64,000 bases of DNA. Source: Hymenoscyphus infarciens. Taxonomy: Eukaryota > Ascomycota > Leotiomycetes > Helotiales > Helotiaceae. The notes under the pieces are model-generated. The model saw only the letters and a list, made by a program, of their open reading frames with translations. It did not search any database and was not told where the DNA came from. A program made the translations under genes and the position numbers. Positions 42,451-54,775 of this stretch are shown here, piece after piece (positions within the stretch are counted from its first letter, which is position 1; each line of letters opens with the position of its first letter). Location: positions 1 to 64,000 of the forward strand of contig LLCB01000174.1 in the NCBI GenBank assembly GCA_001414345.1, written 5' to 3'.

Positions 42451-45400
42451 TCAAACGCAAGTCCATTCTGCAAAAACGCACCACCTGGCGCTTCGGTCTG
42501 CGAGTACCAAACCTCTCCAGACTCCGCGTTCTCCTACTTTGATAATGGTTTCCCACGTCCCACCATCACCCTTCTCTAACGCTAAGCTCGTACTCTGTAC
42601 TTTGTCGTCTTTTCTCATCAGTCGGAGGACCTTGCCTCCTGGAGACTGGATGGCCAACTTGGCTGGTTTCTTCGACCCATATGCACTCGTGCTTGGATTG
42701 GACCCAGATGCCGATGAGTTGGTGATGGACATTGCTGAGCTAGGTCGGATGAAAGGAATTGGGGATGTACCACCTGGATTTGGCGATGATATCGCTGTCG
42801 ACGACGGATGTTGACGAACTGCAAAGACGAATGTGTTGTTCAAAGCAAGGCGTTGACACTGAGGTTGTGCGACATAGAGATCATGACGTTGAGCATGAGG
42901 CGTTGGGTGTCGAGTAAGAAACTCATAAGATGGGTTTTCTCCGGAGTGGATGATGGGCAAGGCAAACGCCAATGGGTGAGGGATATCTTTGATCGAATGC
43001 ATAAGACCTCGTTTTCCAGCGTAAATCCGAAGGATGCCTTGACCTTCATCGCCAGGAAGAAGGGCTTTGACAGTATACCGTTTCTCCCCTCCAATCCACT
43101 CTGCCTGCGCAAGTGCTCGCTTCTTCACCGTATCTCCACTCTCGAAAAAGTCCCCATCGGCATCTCTTTCAAAGGCCCGCGCTTCAACCTCCGCTACACA
43201 CTCGATATCAGCGGGTACTGTGAATTTGATATGAACAAGCTCCAGATCTTCCACCCGGACTAAACTAGTATCATAGTCAACCATTTGAAGTGCATTCTTG
43301 AAGTATGGTGGACAGGCGCAAGGGAGGGCAAGCAGCACTTCGTGGGCGATGGGTGGGCAGAGATGTTGTTGCTGGTGTATTTCCGGCACATGAGTCCAGC
43401 AGATCTCGCTTGGTCGAGCCAGAAACCACCAGCTTTCCGCTTGTTGACTACTAGTGCTAGAATAAAGTACCCGACGAGGATTGGATGGAGAAGCAAGCGA
43501 GCAATCCATCATTCTCCACTCCCCATCAACCGCCACCGCATTCCACCAATGATTTGACCGTGGCATGATCGTCAATTCTGGGACTTCTCCTGGTGTCTTC
43601 AAGTATCCACGGACCACTTCTGCTTGGATTCCAACAGCAGCGCACATTTCCATAACCAAAACAGCGACTTCCTCGGAACCTCCGCGTTTCGTTTGGATGA
43701 CCTTTCTCGATTCTACAGCACTATCGTATTCGTCCTCCCAGATAATCTTCTCGCTGACCCAGGTGAAAATTGCTCTCAATCGCTGAATGTCGCTCCGGTA
43801 TGGTCGACAAACAAAGCCAGTAGCCAAGCTGACAGGATTGGTCATTGGTGGTAGGCTGTTGATAAACCTTGCATTTTTGTCGACAAGTGAAAGGTTGACA
43901 GCCTGAAAGTCGGTTGGCTCTGCAATTGGGTTTCCATCAACGCCTTCATCTCCGTCGCAACCTTCAAAAAGCTCTTCGACGGGGCTTATGGCGGGATGAT
44001 CCATCATTTGGCAACGCTCCTTTCTTTCCACGCGCTCTATTTGGCTGAGGGAGTTTGAGCGATTGACGTCTCTTCGTACCTGAACCCAATCAATACCTGC
44101 TCCAGCAGATCCACTACCGCCTCCAAGTCCCATGTCATTTGCCGCGTGGCTCGAGTGACTGTTACCATAACCACCTGCTATGGAAGTGACACCATCTGGC
44201 ATTCTGTTTCTTGAAGATGTGCTTGGCCTTGATGAGTCTCCAACAGCTATACTGCTCCGCGCACTGGCTGCTCCGGTCTTGGCTGATTCGATCATCTTTT
44301 TGAAAAATCCACTCTTTTTAGGTCTAGGAGCTACAAGACCTCCCAGTCCATTAGGCGAGTCGTTTGTCGCTCCTTGCCACCCAGCCTGAGACTGGGGCCT
44401 TGCCGGACCAGACGCGTGACTACTGTGGTAGGATATTCCCGTGAATGGGGATTCCGGTCTGTTAAAATCCACCTGGCTCCCATTAAATTCGTCTCTTCGA
44501 GAGCCAAAAGCACTTCGAGAACGTCCTTGTAAAGCTTCCTTTTTCCGTGCGTAGCTACCAGCACTTGTGGAAGAGAAACCACTGGCGGAGGGACCACTCA
44601 TTATACTCCGGTCAGTCATTTGAGTACTGGAACTTGCGTTGGTGGAGCGCGTTGCCGACGAAGAATCCGTGGAATTTGTTTTGGTGGTAAATGTACGACC
44701 CAGCATCGATTTCCCAACTTCATAAGCAGATTTTCGATGCCGCAGTTTTGGTCCTGTTTGTCGGTCTGCAGACACTGATTGAGGTCTGTCGTATGCGCTC
44801 ATTTTCGGAGGAACAGCAGGCGGGCTATCGTCTCTCGGTTGCTGAGAAGTGCTCGTATGCATTTTATTGAGTCTATCTTCCATTCTTCGGACATAGTTGC
44901 TCAATTGAGGGGGTGGCTGATCTGCAACGGCCCCACGATGAACTTCGCTAACAAAACGCGGATCGTCGTCGTCTTCGTATTCATCATGTCCAATCCCCAT
45001 TGACGTGACAGGTCTCGCAACTTTATTCCTCGCTTTTATGTATGTTTGATCGAAGGCTTCTGGAGACCATGGATCTAATGGTTGTTCGGGTGTTTCGGTA
45101 TGTCGAGATGCACCCATATCGTATAAGGATGACATGACATCGTCCATCGCAGAACGAAGCGGGGAAGGGGTTAGTCCGGTACCTCCAGGAGACGGTGGAC
45201 ATGGCGAGACAGCACGGGGAGTGTGAATGGCCCCATTATGTTGTTGATGAGAAGCAAAGTTGGTTCTATGAGGTGGGGGCGGGGGAGGGGGTGAAGAGCC
45301 TAATTCGAATTCGGGCGGTGAGGGTGGTCGAGAATAGGCTTTGTATTGAAAGGATGGCGCTGGGGATGGGGCGCGAGATCCGTAGCTATTGTATTGTTGT

Positions 45401-46109
45401 GGTGGTGCCGGAGACGGCGCCCTGGATCCTCTTGATCCATAACTGTTATATTGTTGTGGTGGTGCTGGGGATGGTACCCTGGAGCCGTAACTATTGTGTT
45501 GGACGGGAGGGGCTGGAGAAGGCGCTCTGGAACCATAACTATTATGATGCGTATGCCGATTCGAGGGTGGCGCTGGAGATACTGCGCGAGAGTTGTATCC
45601 TCGTGTTGCCGGTGTTGACTGCGTTCGTGCATGTATACTTGGAGAGGGGGCCTGAGAGATACTCTCTTGTTTTCGGAGTTCTGCTCGTTTTGCCAACGCT
45701 GGGTCTGGCGCAGCATACGCGGTGAAAGGCTTTCGGAAGGCTTTGCTCTTCGTTTTTTGAGGCGGGCCTGGATTGAAGGGATTTGGACTTGGTGACCGGT
45801 CTGGCATGGGACTCGATGCTCTACTCGTGGGTCGGAAGCTCTCGTCTAGAACTTCAACAAAATTCGAGGGAAACAGGCCCATCATTCGTTTGTCGCGCCG
45901 TAACCTTCCCATCCACCATGATCCATCGCCCGCGTTCAGACATTCTATCAGGTCTCCTTCGACAAATCCTAAATCGCGTTTCGACTGCCCAATGGTTAGC
46001 AAAGTGAGCGAGCGGTTGCGCGAGGGCAATGGATTTTCCGCAGGCATACCTCTCCACCAAAAGAATAAACGGCACGACACCAGCAAGGAAATCGTTGAGG
46101 GACCGCCAT
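42451..46109 (-). CDS. CYK3: Cytokinesis protein 3 (SH3 plus transglutaminase-like domain)
   Basis: Two exons, 46109-46050 and 45984-42451, 1197 residues. A 65-bp intron (donor gtatgc, branch gctaac, acceptor ggcag) splits the SH3 domain. Exon 1 gives MAVPQRFPCWCRAVYSFGGE and joins SKRDLGFVEGDLIECL, exactly the family pattern; the unspliced ATG at 46047 would lose the SH3 start. SH3 continues with GDGSWWMGRL and GLFPSNFVEVL (to about residue 65). A long disordered part follows with RAPSPAPP repeats (about 165-250). The transglutaminase-like domain (about 705-860) has AIFTWVSEKIIWEDEY, RGGSEEVAVLVMEMC and SNHWWNAVAVDGEWRMMDCS: His and Asp are kept, but the catalytic Cys position appears to be Ser. 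That agrees with the non-enzymatic role of Cyk3 in primary septum formation at the actomyosin ring with Inn1 and Hof1. Confidence 0.92.
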
Positions 46110-46657
46110 GATGAGATTAGCAAAAGGCGTGCGGCATAGTGTGGTGTAAAATGGTGTGTAAACTCGTGAATTGAAGGTTGGGCAAAGATAATACCAGTGC
46201 AGTATCTACTATCGACCAGGTGTTGGAGGCTGAGGCACTGAGGCAGCACAAAAGGGTTTGAATCAACAATAGACGGGGGTCCGTCACGTCCATAGCAACG
46301 GGGCCGGGGACCTCTCCACCGTGCTTATCGTGCGACCCACCACGTGCCATGTGCCACGTGATTGCGCCGACGACCCTTCTTCCTTCAGTCGCGCTTCCTT
46401 CTCTTCTGCAACACTAGAACATCAACTTCTTACTCACCTTGGTCTTGTCGCGCCATTTATTTCCTCTTCTTTTTCGGGTGGTCTTTGGTTCAATTCCATC
46501 GACTGCCCCCGTAATCTTCGGATTCAGATTCGGAAACCCAAGTCCTGCTGGGCATTCGACAAGCTCTGTCAGGTCGTGTTCGACATCTTTCCTTAGGCCG
46601 TGCCTGTTCGTTTTCAACTCCCCTCTCTAGGTCTTCATTGATTCGAGAGTTCTTACC
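46110..46657. promoter_or_regulatory. Divergent promoter region of CYK3 and the coiled-coil gene
   Basis: 548 bp between two outward-facing starts. It includes two palindromic CACGTG boxes at 46341-46346 and 46355-46360, 14 bp apart, the binding site of bHLH factors of the Cbf1/Pho4 type. No gene lies inside. Confidence 0.45.
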
Positions 46658-48310
46658 ATGGCCTCTGATAACACCTCAAATCCCGTTCACAATCGTGCCG
46701 CTCGGTGGAATGTAGATGCCCACTAGAGACTATGGTGCAATTCTGCGTTGGGAGGGTAGCGCGAATGAGTTGTTGGCCGTCGAGCATCACCTCAGGCAAT
46801 ACGAGAAAGGTCTCGAAGGCATATTGCCGCCCGAATTAATGGACAGCGAAGCTCGGAAGGCGAAGAGGGACGAGTTAAACAAAGAGTTGTCTGATTATTC
46901 GCGGATTAAAGAAGCAGGGGAGAGAATGATGAAGGAGTTGGATGATGCATGCAAGGAAAACAACGACGGCTTGAAGAAGAGAAGGGAATTAGTTAGTCAG
47001 CATCTTGTGACCCTATATCCTGAAATTCACACCTGGCTACTCAAAATCCACAACGATGTCTTAAATCGGGGCGGTACTACTGAAGAACTCGATCGTTTGA
47101 AGCAGGATTCAGAAGAACTCACTCGAGTGAAAGCTAGGAATGGGCTTCTAGAGGAGGAAAATACAACACTCAAACATGAGAACAGCGTGCTTGAAGAATC
47201 AAAAGGAGAAAAAGACAGGCAAATAGAAAAGTCATGCAACAAACATCCAGAGACGACAGAGGCACTCGAGCGTGCGGGTTGGGCTTTGGAAGCTGCTATC
47301 ACGAAACTTGCCAAAGAATGAGATGCGAGACCGAACATAACTTTGGAGAGTTATGAACATTCCTGCCATAAACATCGCGAGGCCGAATTGGCTCTCCAAC
47401 GTGCGGGTAGAGATGCGGAAGAGCGCGAGGTGACTCACAAAACGGAGTTGGAACAGCAAAAATCGAGCTATGACGAGATAAAACAGAGTTACGATGATGT
47501 GAAGAAGCTTCATGACAAGTGCAAAAACATGGTTTCCTAGTCAGAGTTTCAGCAACTGAAAGAGCAATCCGACCAACTGTTGGAAAATTACAACCAATTG
47601 GTGATTACAGAGAGAACAGTTCGGGAAGATCACCAGGACTGTAACCACATAGATCCCACAGAACTAGCAAAGGTGGTGAAAGACAAAGCTGCTCTCGTCA
47701 CAAGAGTGGCTAATCTTGAGAGGGAGAAGCAACTCGGTCGACAAAGCTCTGGGTTGAAATCAGCACCATCAACCTCAGCAAATCGGAGAGAGCCATCCCG
47801 TGAAGCCACGATATCACGAACGAGTATGCATGTTGCAAAGTCATCGCTAGTCGTCGAGGATAGGCGACCCAGTCTTCCAGAAACACCTCTTAGCCGAGGA
47901 AGCCCTGTGGCCCCGAGAAGCAATGAGTCCACTGGAAGCAGCCAATTCAGCCCTCCTTCTCGGGTCCCGACTACATCCACCCCTCAACAAGCACAGAACA
48001 GCTCACCAGTGTCAAGATCAGCAGTCAATGTTGAGTTCCTCGTTAGTGGTACTCCGCCAATGTGCCACAATCTGTCGTTGACCAAGTCCAGAGGCAGTCG
48101 ATCCGTTGGTACAGCCTTGCTTCTGGTAAGACTTGGGATCGATACGATGGATCTCCCTTGAAATGTGTAGACTGTCGGCTGGCAAAGATGAAAAGTAAAG
48201 ACGAGGTCGAACATGACACGCTGCATGCTTGCTCAAGATGTATGAAGAAGGGGAATGTTTGTGTTGTGAACGGGTCCAATTGCCCTTCTGTGGCGTCAAA
48301 CACGGTGTAG
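46658..48310 (+). pseudogene. Broken coiled-coil protein gene with degenerate C-terminal zinc cluster
   Basis: The best start is ATG 46658 (taccATGg), which reads MASDNTSNPVHNRAARWNVD and hits TAG after 22 codons. One base later the main frame begins (ATG 46716; RDYGAILRWEGSANELL). This frame is a long heptad-rich coiled coil broken by TGA at 47319-47321 and TAG at 47538-47540, then a Ser/Pro-rich stretch to 48041. A 50-bp intron (48042-48091, donor gttagt, acceptor ccag) leads to the last exon, which encodes LKCVDCRLAKMKSKDEV and LHACSRCMKKGNVC. This is a Zn2Cys6-type motif in which the third Cys is Ser. Coiled coil plus C-terminal cluster is unusual, since fungal zinc clusters normally sit near the N-terminus. 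Three lesions make it a probable pseudogene; separate short proteins are the alternative. Confidence 0.6.
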
Positions 48311-48840
48311 GGTAATGCAAAAATACCAAAAAACTATATGTAGATCTCGCATAGGTTTACGTTGAGTTGAGTAGCCACTTATTCTATCCACCTCCATTAG
48401 CGCCCGGAAGAACAAAACACAAAAAAAGACACGAAGTCCAAACCCTCGCATCGATCTCGCAAACAGCAAGATGAGTCTCCTACTATTCGGTGCGGTCCTT
48501 GGAACTATTATACCGTACAAGAAGAATTGAATATAACCAAAGCCGGGCTTCATTAGCAACCCCATCGGAATCAGGCGGAGTTTTTGAACATCTTATATGA
48601 AAGGTACGTAGACGCAATTAAGTAGATTTCGCAACCAATGGGAGGTTTTAGAAATGGTTTGAACCTTAAATGTTTAGACTCGGAGTCGAAGTAGCTTAAA
48701 GTGTTGTTTCTGGCGCCAGATTATCTACTTGAAGACCGAATTTGATTCTCTTTTTCTTTCATAGAACGTAGGAGCTTCTTGCTCTATATCCCTTCAGTTA
48801 TCCTTACACCCTACGTGCAGACGTGTTCAGTAGTCCGGTT
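48311..48840. other. Intergenic stretch, no gene recognised
   Basis: Normal composition at first, grading into AT-rich sequence after about 48830. No domain-bearing frame. Confidence 0.4.
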
Positions 48841-51800
48841 AGAAACTACTCTTATTTGGAGTAGTTTTAGACTAAAATCTAGGTAGCTTTAAACTAGGAT
48901 ACTACTAAGCTAGTTTAGAAGTGCTAAGATATTAAAATCTAAGTTAATAGACGTAGAGAAGTATCTAGATATAATAGTATAAACTCAGGAACTTTCGCTA
49001 TTACTAATATATTCTTATATACTTAATCTATCTTATCTATAAGTAAGCGGTTCTATATATACTTATATATATATAGAAGTTAGTAAAAAGAAGAATAAAA
49101 GCGTATAACAGTAGTAGTAGAAGTAATAGAAGTAGATAGAGAAAACTTAGCTTATATACTTATAATATAATCTTATAAGCTAACTTATACTAAAAAAATT
49201 AAAAATTAGTAGAGCTTTCTAATAGTAAAGAGATAATACTACGTTGTTTTTTAACTTAAACTTAGCTTTATAAATAGTTCTAGAGCTAGAATAAAGCTAC
49301 TAGAGACTCGTAGAATATATTATATATAAGTATTAAGTTTTTATATTCTATATCTTCTACTTTATACTCTAAATCTTAGATAGTCACGTCGACTTTCTCT
49401 AGTTAAAGAAGCTATTTATACTAAAGTTAAGTTTCTAACTACTTTAATAATATAGTTAGAATTTCCTATTCTAGTTTAAAAGATACTCTAGTTTTATTTA
49501 ATTAGATTAATATTAAAATAAGAAATAAATAGAGTAGAGTAGAGTAGTATAATAGATACTCACTTTTATTTACTCTAGAATAATAAAATACTACTCTTAT
49601 TCTATATTATTTAGATTATATTAATTTTAAATAAGCTTAATAAATTAACTTTAACTTTAAACTTAAACTTAAAAATTTATCTTTTATCTTTTAGAGAGCT
49701 TAATTCTACTTAAGAAAATTAAACTATACTAGAAACTAGACTTAGATAGCGTTATTACTAGTAGTATATTAGAGAGGTTTATAATATTTAATATCTTATA
49801 TTAAGTAATCTAATAAATACTAGAATTCTAAGAATAACTATTTAAGATATTAATTATTAGTATAGAATTAGTTAAAGTTAAAGAATAATAGTTCTTTTAA
49901 CTAAGAGCTAATAGAATACTTAGTTTTAGTTTTTTCTAAAAATAAAGAGAAAGTTATTTAATTTAAATAGTAACTTCTAATTATTTATAACTCTAACGTC
50001 TTAATATAAGTTCTTTATACTAAATTAAGATTTATATAATAACTTTTAAAAGAATAAAGTAGATTTTTAAAAAGAAAATATAAGTTATATAATATCTATT
50101 TAGTATTATAAAACACTAGTATTAAAAACTATCTTTTTTATTACTTTTTTTTATAATCTTTATATATTAGATAAGAATTTATAATTTTTATTATATAATA
50201 TATATTAGAATAATCAAATAAAATTTATATTACTATCTAAGTCTACTAGAAATAGATCTAGCTATTTATTTCTTATAAAGCTATTAATAAGTTATCTTTT
50301 CTCTTTCTCTCTTTTTAACTCTTTTATTTTTCTTCTACTAGTAAAACTTAAAAGAAAAAAACGAATAAACTACTTTATAACTAGATATATTAGTTACTAG
50401 TAGTAAACTTATAAATATATACTAATTAAAGCTATAAATCTTTTTTTTCTCTATTTTTTTAACTTCTTTTTAACTTCTTTTAAATAATTTCGAAACCTTT
50501 TTTAATCTTCTTTTATTTTATTTTATTAATAGTAAGTTAAGTTAATTTATATTTAGTAGTATATAAAAGAAGTTTTAAAAGAGAAATTCTTATATTATTA
50601 ATTCTTGCTAAATATAATAGTATAAAATATAAATAGTAGTATAGCTTTAGAAAATAATAAATAATATTAATAATTATTCTTTAAATAGTTAAAGTAGCTT
50701 AGCTATTATAACTCTTAGATAAATTTATAATTATCTCTATACTTTTAATATTATAACTAGATTATAACTATATTTAGTCTTTTTAAGATTTATTAATATT
50801 AGTTTCTTCTAAGTAAATAAATTTAAAGAATAATATAATAAAGATAATATAATAGTTATAGTAGCTTAGCTATTATAACTTTTAGATAAATTTATTTTTA
50901 CTCTTTTAAAGGTTTATTAATATTATATTATACTTAATAAAATAATAAAAACAGAGAGAGATAACAAGTCTAGTATTATAAAATTAAAGATTATATAATA
51001 GAGTATATTTACTAGCTTTAAAACTTATACTTTCTTAGCTATTATAACTCTTTAATAAATATATATTAAAAATATAGTAACTTTATATATATATTCTCTA
51101 TTTAATCTTTTAAATCCTATTATTATTATTATATACTAAAAAGACTCTTATAAAGTATAAACTCTAGTAATACTTTATAAAATAATAAATAATATATATA
51201 TATTATATTATCTATACGTTATATAAGCTATAAGCCGAGCTCTAAGAGTAGCTAGTATATCTACTAGTTATATTTAAGATATAGAGAAAAATAAGCTCTA
51301 AAGACGAGTTAAAATAGCTTTATAATATTCTACTCTTCTTCTTAACTCTAAGGTTTATCTAGATAGCTATTCTTACTCTTTTATATATAGTATAATACTT
51401 CTCTCTATCTATATAGATCTCTACTATCTATTTAGTAGCTAAAAAAGACATCTCTATATTTAATTATAAAGTACTTATTTCTCTATTAAATAAGCTTATT
51501 ATTATCTAATACTTGTCTCTTATTTCTATCTACTACTACCTAGCTCTCTTATTTTCATAATTCTCTTCTCTAATATATATATATATCTTTAAGAATTATT
51601 CTCTCTATTCTAGTAAAGAGATAAGTAGTCTCTTCTAAATTAGAGTATAAGACACTTTAATAGAGTTTCTCGCTCTTAGATATATATACTCTAAATACTC
51701 TTTTTACTATCTATTAGTAGTAGATAGTAATAAAGCACTTACTCTAGAGTTAAGAGTCTACGCTTATTAAGCTTTTAGAAAAATAGATTATATATTATTA

Positions 51801-54313
51801 TTATAATCTATAGATTAGTTTTATATAATCTCTACTATATTCTTAATTTAAATTTATAATAAAATAAGTTATAGATACTCTTAAAAAGTATCTTCTATCT
51901 ATCTAAGTATTATCTACTACGTTAGTTATAGTTTTTATAATACTTTATTTAATTATAGCTTAAGAGATAGTATAGTAATTATAACGTATTTTTCAGTTGA
52001 AAACGCTCTAAGAAGCCTTATATTTAGAGGTGAAAACTCTATTATATATAGAGAGAAAAGAGGTTATATAAGACCCTATTTTCTTATAATATATCTCTTA
52101 GGTCTAGAAGAGATAGTAGGCTAGATTATAAAAGAACCTCTTAGCTATATCGCTCTCTATCTCTATTATAGAAAATCTTATAAAGCGTACTTCTAAATAG
52201 CGATTCCGTAGTATTTAAGAGTAAAGTCTTACTTCTAGATCCTATCTAACTTCCTCTCTTATACTCTAGCACTTTATTAGCTCTAGCTTTTTAGTAAAGA
52301 TAGCGAGTAGCGTTTATAAGATATAGTAGCTCGTAGTTAGCGTTATACTACTAGCTTTATAAAGTACTAAGCTTCTGAATTCGAATATATCTTCGAGTAT
52401 CTCTTAGAATAAGCTAGCGCGCCGCTAGGCTTCCGGTTTATACACCTCTAAGAGTAGTAGTAGCTAGCTTCGTTGCTAGGCTTCTAAGTACTCGTCGAAC
52501 GTAAGTATTAAAGAGTTAGTTACGTTGACTAATAGCAGAGAGCGTTCTAAATACGTAGTAACGTTAAATATATAAGTAGAAAGATATTATAGAGTATACT
52601 ATAAGTGTAAACCGAGCTTATAACTATAACGTATTTTTAAGTTGAAAACGCTCTAAGAAGTCTTATATTTAGAGATAACAACTCTACTATATATATAGAG
52701 AAAAGAGGTTACGTAAGACCTTATTTTCTTATAATAGTAATTATAGATAAGGTTTTTATATTAGTTTTATTATTATTACTATTATAAAAACTCTGCTTTT
52801 CTAGCTTTACTACTAGTTCTATAGTATATTATATTAATAATAATAATCTATTTCTTTTTTCTTTTATATAACTCTTATTAGCTCTCTAATAATTTAATCG
52901 AAGCTTTATAGCTAGTACTTTATATAGACTAAGAGTTCGATCTTATTAGTCTTATATATAATATAAGTAGTCTTAATAATTATTTATTCTATTTTAAATA
53001 ACTATAATAGCTTATCTATTATAACTCTTAGCTAAATATATACTAAATATATATCTATATTTAATCTTTAAAAGATAATTTATATTATTTTATATATAAT
53101 AAACTAATTTAAGATATAAATACTCGTCTAAATCTATAATTTTCAAGACTTATTTACTAAATTAGATTTACTAGCTTTAATATTTATAATATCTTAGCTA
53201 CTATTACTCTTAGATATCTTTAATCTTTTAAAACTTCTTACTATTATCTTAGACTATTAAAACTAATATAAAGTAAAAATACTAGTCTAGCTTTATAAAA
53301 TAATAAATAATAGAAATAATTATTTATATTTCTTTAAATAGTTATCTCTTTAGTTTACTAGATAACTTATATATAGACTTAATTAGAAGTCTAGTCTAAA
53401 ACTACTTCTATTTAGATTAAACTTATATTGAAATCTAGAGAGCTTTAAACTATAATATAACTAAACTAGTTTAAGAAAACTAAGATATAAATTTCTAAAA
53501 CTAAAGCTATTTATATATCTTATTCTACGTATAGTAGTAGTATCTCTCTTACTTTCTTATATTCTCTATAACTTCTATTTTATAGAATTCTTTCTAATAT
53601 AGAAACTTATTATAATAAATAGAGATATTATACTACTTATACTAGCTTCTTATTTAATAAATATATAGTAGATATCTACTTTCTAGAAATAGCTTAGCTA
53701 ATTATTTATCTCTTTTTATCTTATATTAATAATATAAGTATATATTAGTTTTATTAGATTAAGTATAGAGATAAATATAGTATTAGTTTTAAGCTTTTAT
53801 AATATACTCTCTTTTATTAAAAGAAAGAAATTACTAGTTAATTTAGAAATCTTTAAAAAGAGATAGAATAAGAAATAGTTAATAAGCTTTATATAAAGAG
53901 TAAGTACTTATATCTATTAAAAATTAGTACTAGGCGTAGTATTTTCTAAACGTCTCTTAGCTCGTCACTACTTTTTAGTACGCTTTTAGTACTAAAACTA
54001 AGCTAAAACTACCTATATACCTACTTTTATTCTTATAATTAATTAAAAACTATAAAATATAATAGTAAAAAAAACCCTAGAGATCTAAAGGTCGCTAGAC
54101 TCTAAAGTAAAAGACTTCTTAATATAAGGTCCTAGTTTAGTAGCGTACTATTATTATTAGTAGAAGTAGATAGAATACTAGTAAGTAAGAGTTACTTATT
54201 TAGGCACGAGATAACTTAGATTACGTATCTATTTTAAAGAGCAGTATTAGCGACATTAGAAAGAGAGCTAAAGAAAATACTACCTATACTTAGAATAGTA
54301 ATATAAGAGGTTA
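48841..54313. other. AT-rich RIP-mutated block with degenerate repeats
   Basis: About 5.5 kb with stops in all frames. A short motif (gcttagctattataactc followed by ttagataaa) recurs in degenerate form near 50694, 50861, 51032, 53007 and 53190, often near a ctttataaaataataaataat motif (50645, 51170, 53290), so part of it is an old repeat array. A TRIM-like element lies at 51981-52736. No coding sequence survives. Confidence 0.55.
51981..52736. mobile_element. TRIM-like element with 111-bp direct terminal repeats
   Basis: Copies at 51981-52091 and 52626-52736 both start ataacgtattttt, contain gttgaaaacgctctaagaag and end ttattttcttataat. A direct 12-mer atagtaattata flanks the pair (51972-51983 and 52734-52745), overlapping the repeat edges by a few bases, and may include the target-site duplication. 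The internal 530 bp is partly less RIP-affected and has no frame. Confidence 0.5.
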
Positions 54314-54775
54314 ATATAATAGCACGCTATCCTAGATTATTATATAATAGTACTATTCTAAATTGTCGGCATTCGTAAAACTGCTAATACTTCTAAGTAC
54401 TACCGATACCTCTAATACCTCTAAGGCCGAGATTACAAATAACTAATACTTATATAAGCGAAGTACTAAAGGTATTAATATCCGACATTTATATATAGAA
54501 GGGCTTAAGGTTTAGATATTATATATTTAGCTTTTTAAAGGTTTAGAGGTTATATATTTAGCTTTTTAGCTCTTATTATTTAGTCTTAGCTATATTAGAC
54601 AGGGCTCGGTTATTATTATTATTAGAACTTAGAAGCTTCTAACCTCTTATATATAGACGTTTATATTTAGTATAGAAGAGAGATAGTTATTGTTTTCTTC
54701 TATATTAGTACCTAGTATCTATATATATTATTCTATTATATACACTCCTATATACCTCTACTATAGTTATATATA
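54314..54775. repeat. 462-bp LTR-like repeat, left copy
   Basis: Direct repeat of 57876-58337. Both copies begin atataatag and end gttatatata and have identical length. A TATA-like ttatatatagaag lies in the middle. Differences are C-to-T or G-to-A in either copy (for example gtcggcattcg here against ttagtattcg on the right, and gcttctaacc here against gcttccgacc on the right), so both were mutated independently by RIP. Confidence 0.7.

Noticed and set aside
45195..45725. 176-codon plus-strand open frame
   Set aside because: Antisense shadow of the CYK3 proline-rich repeats.
46047..46049. ATG at 46047 as CYK3 start
   Set aside because: It lies inside the intron; using it removes the conserved first strand of the SH3 domain.
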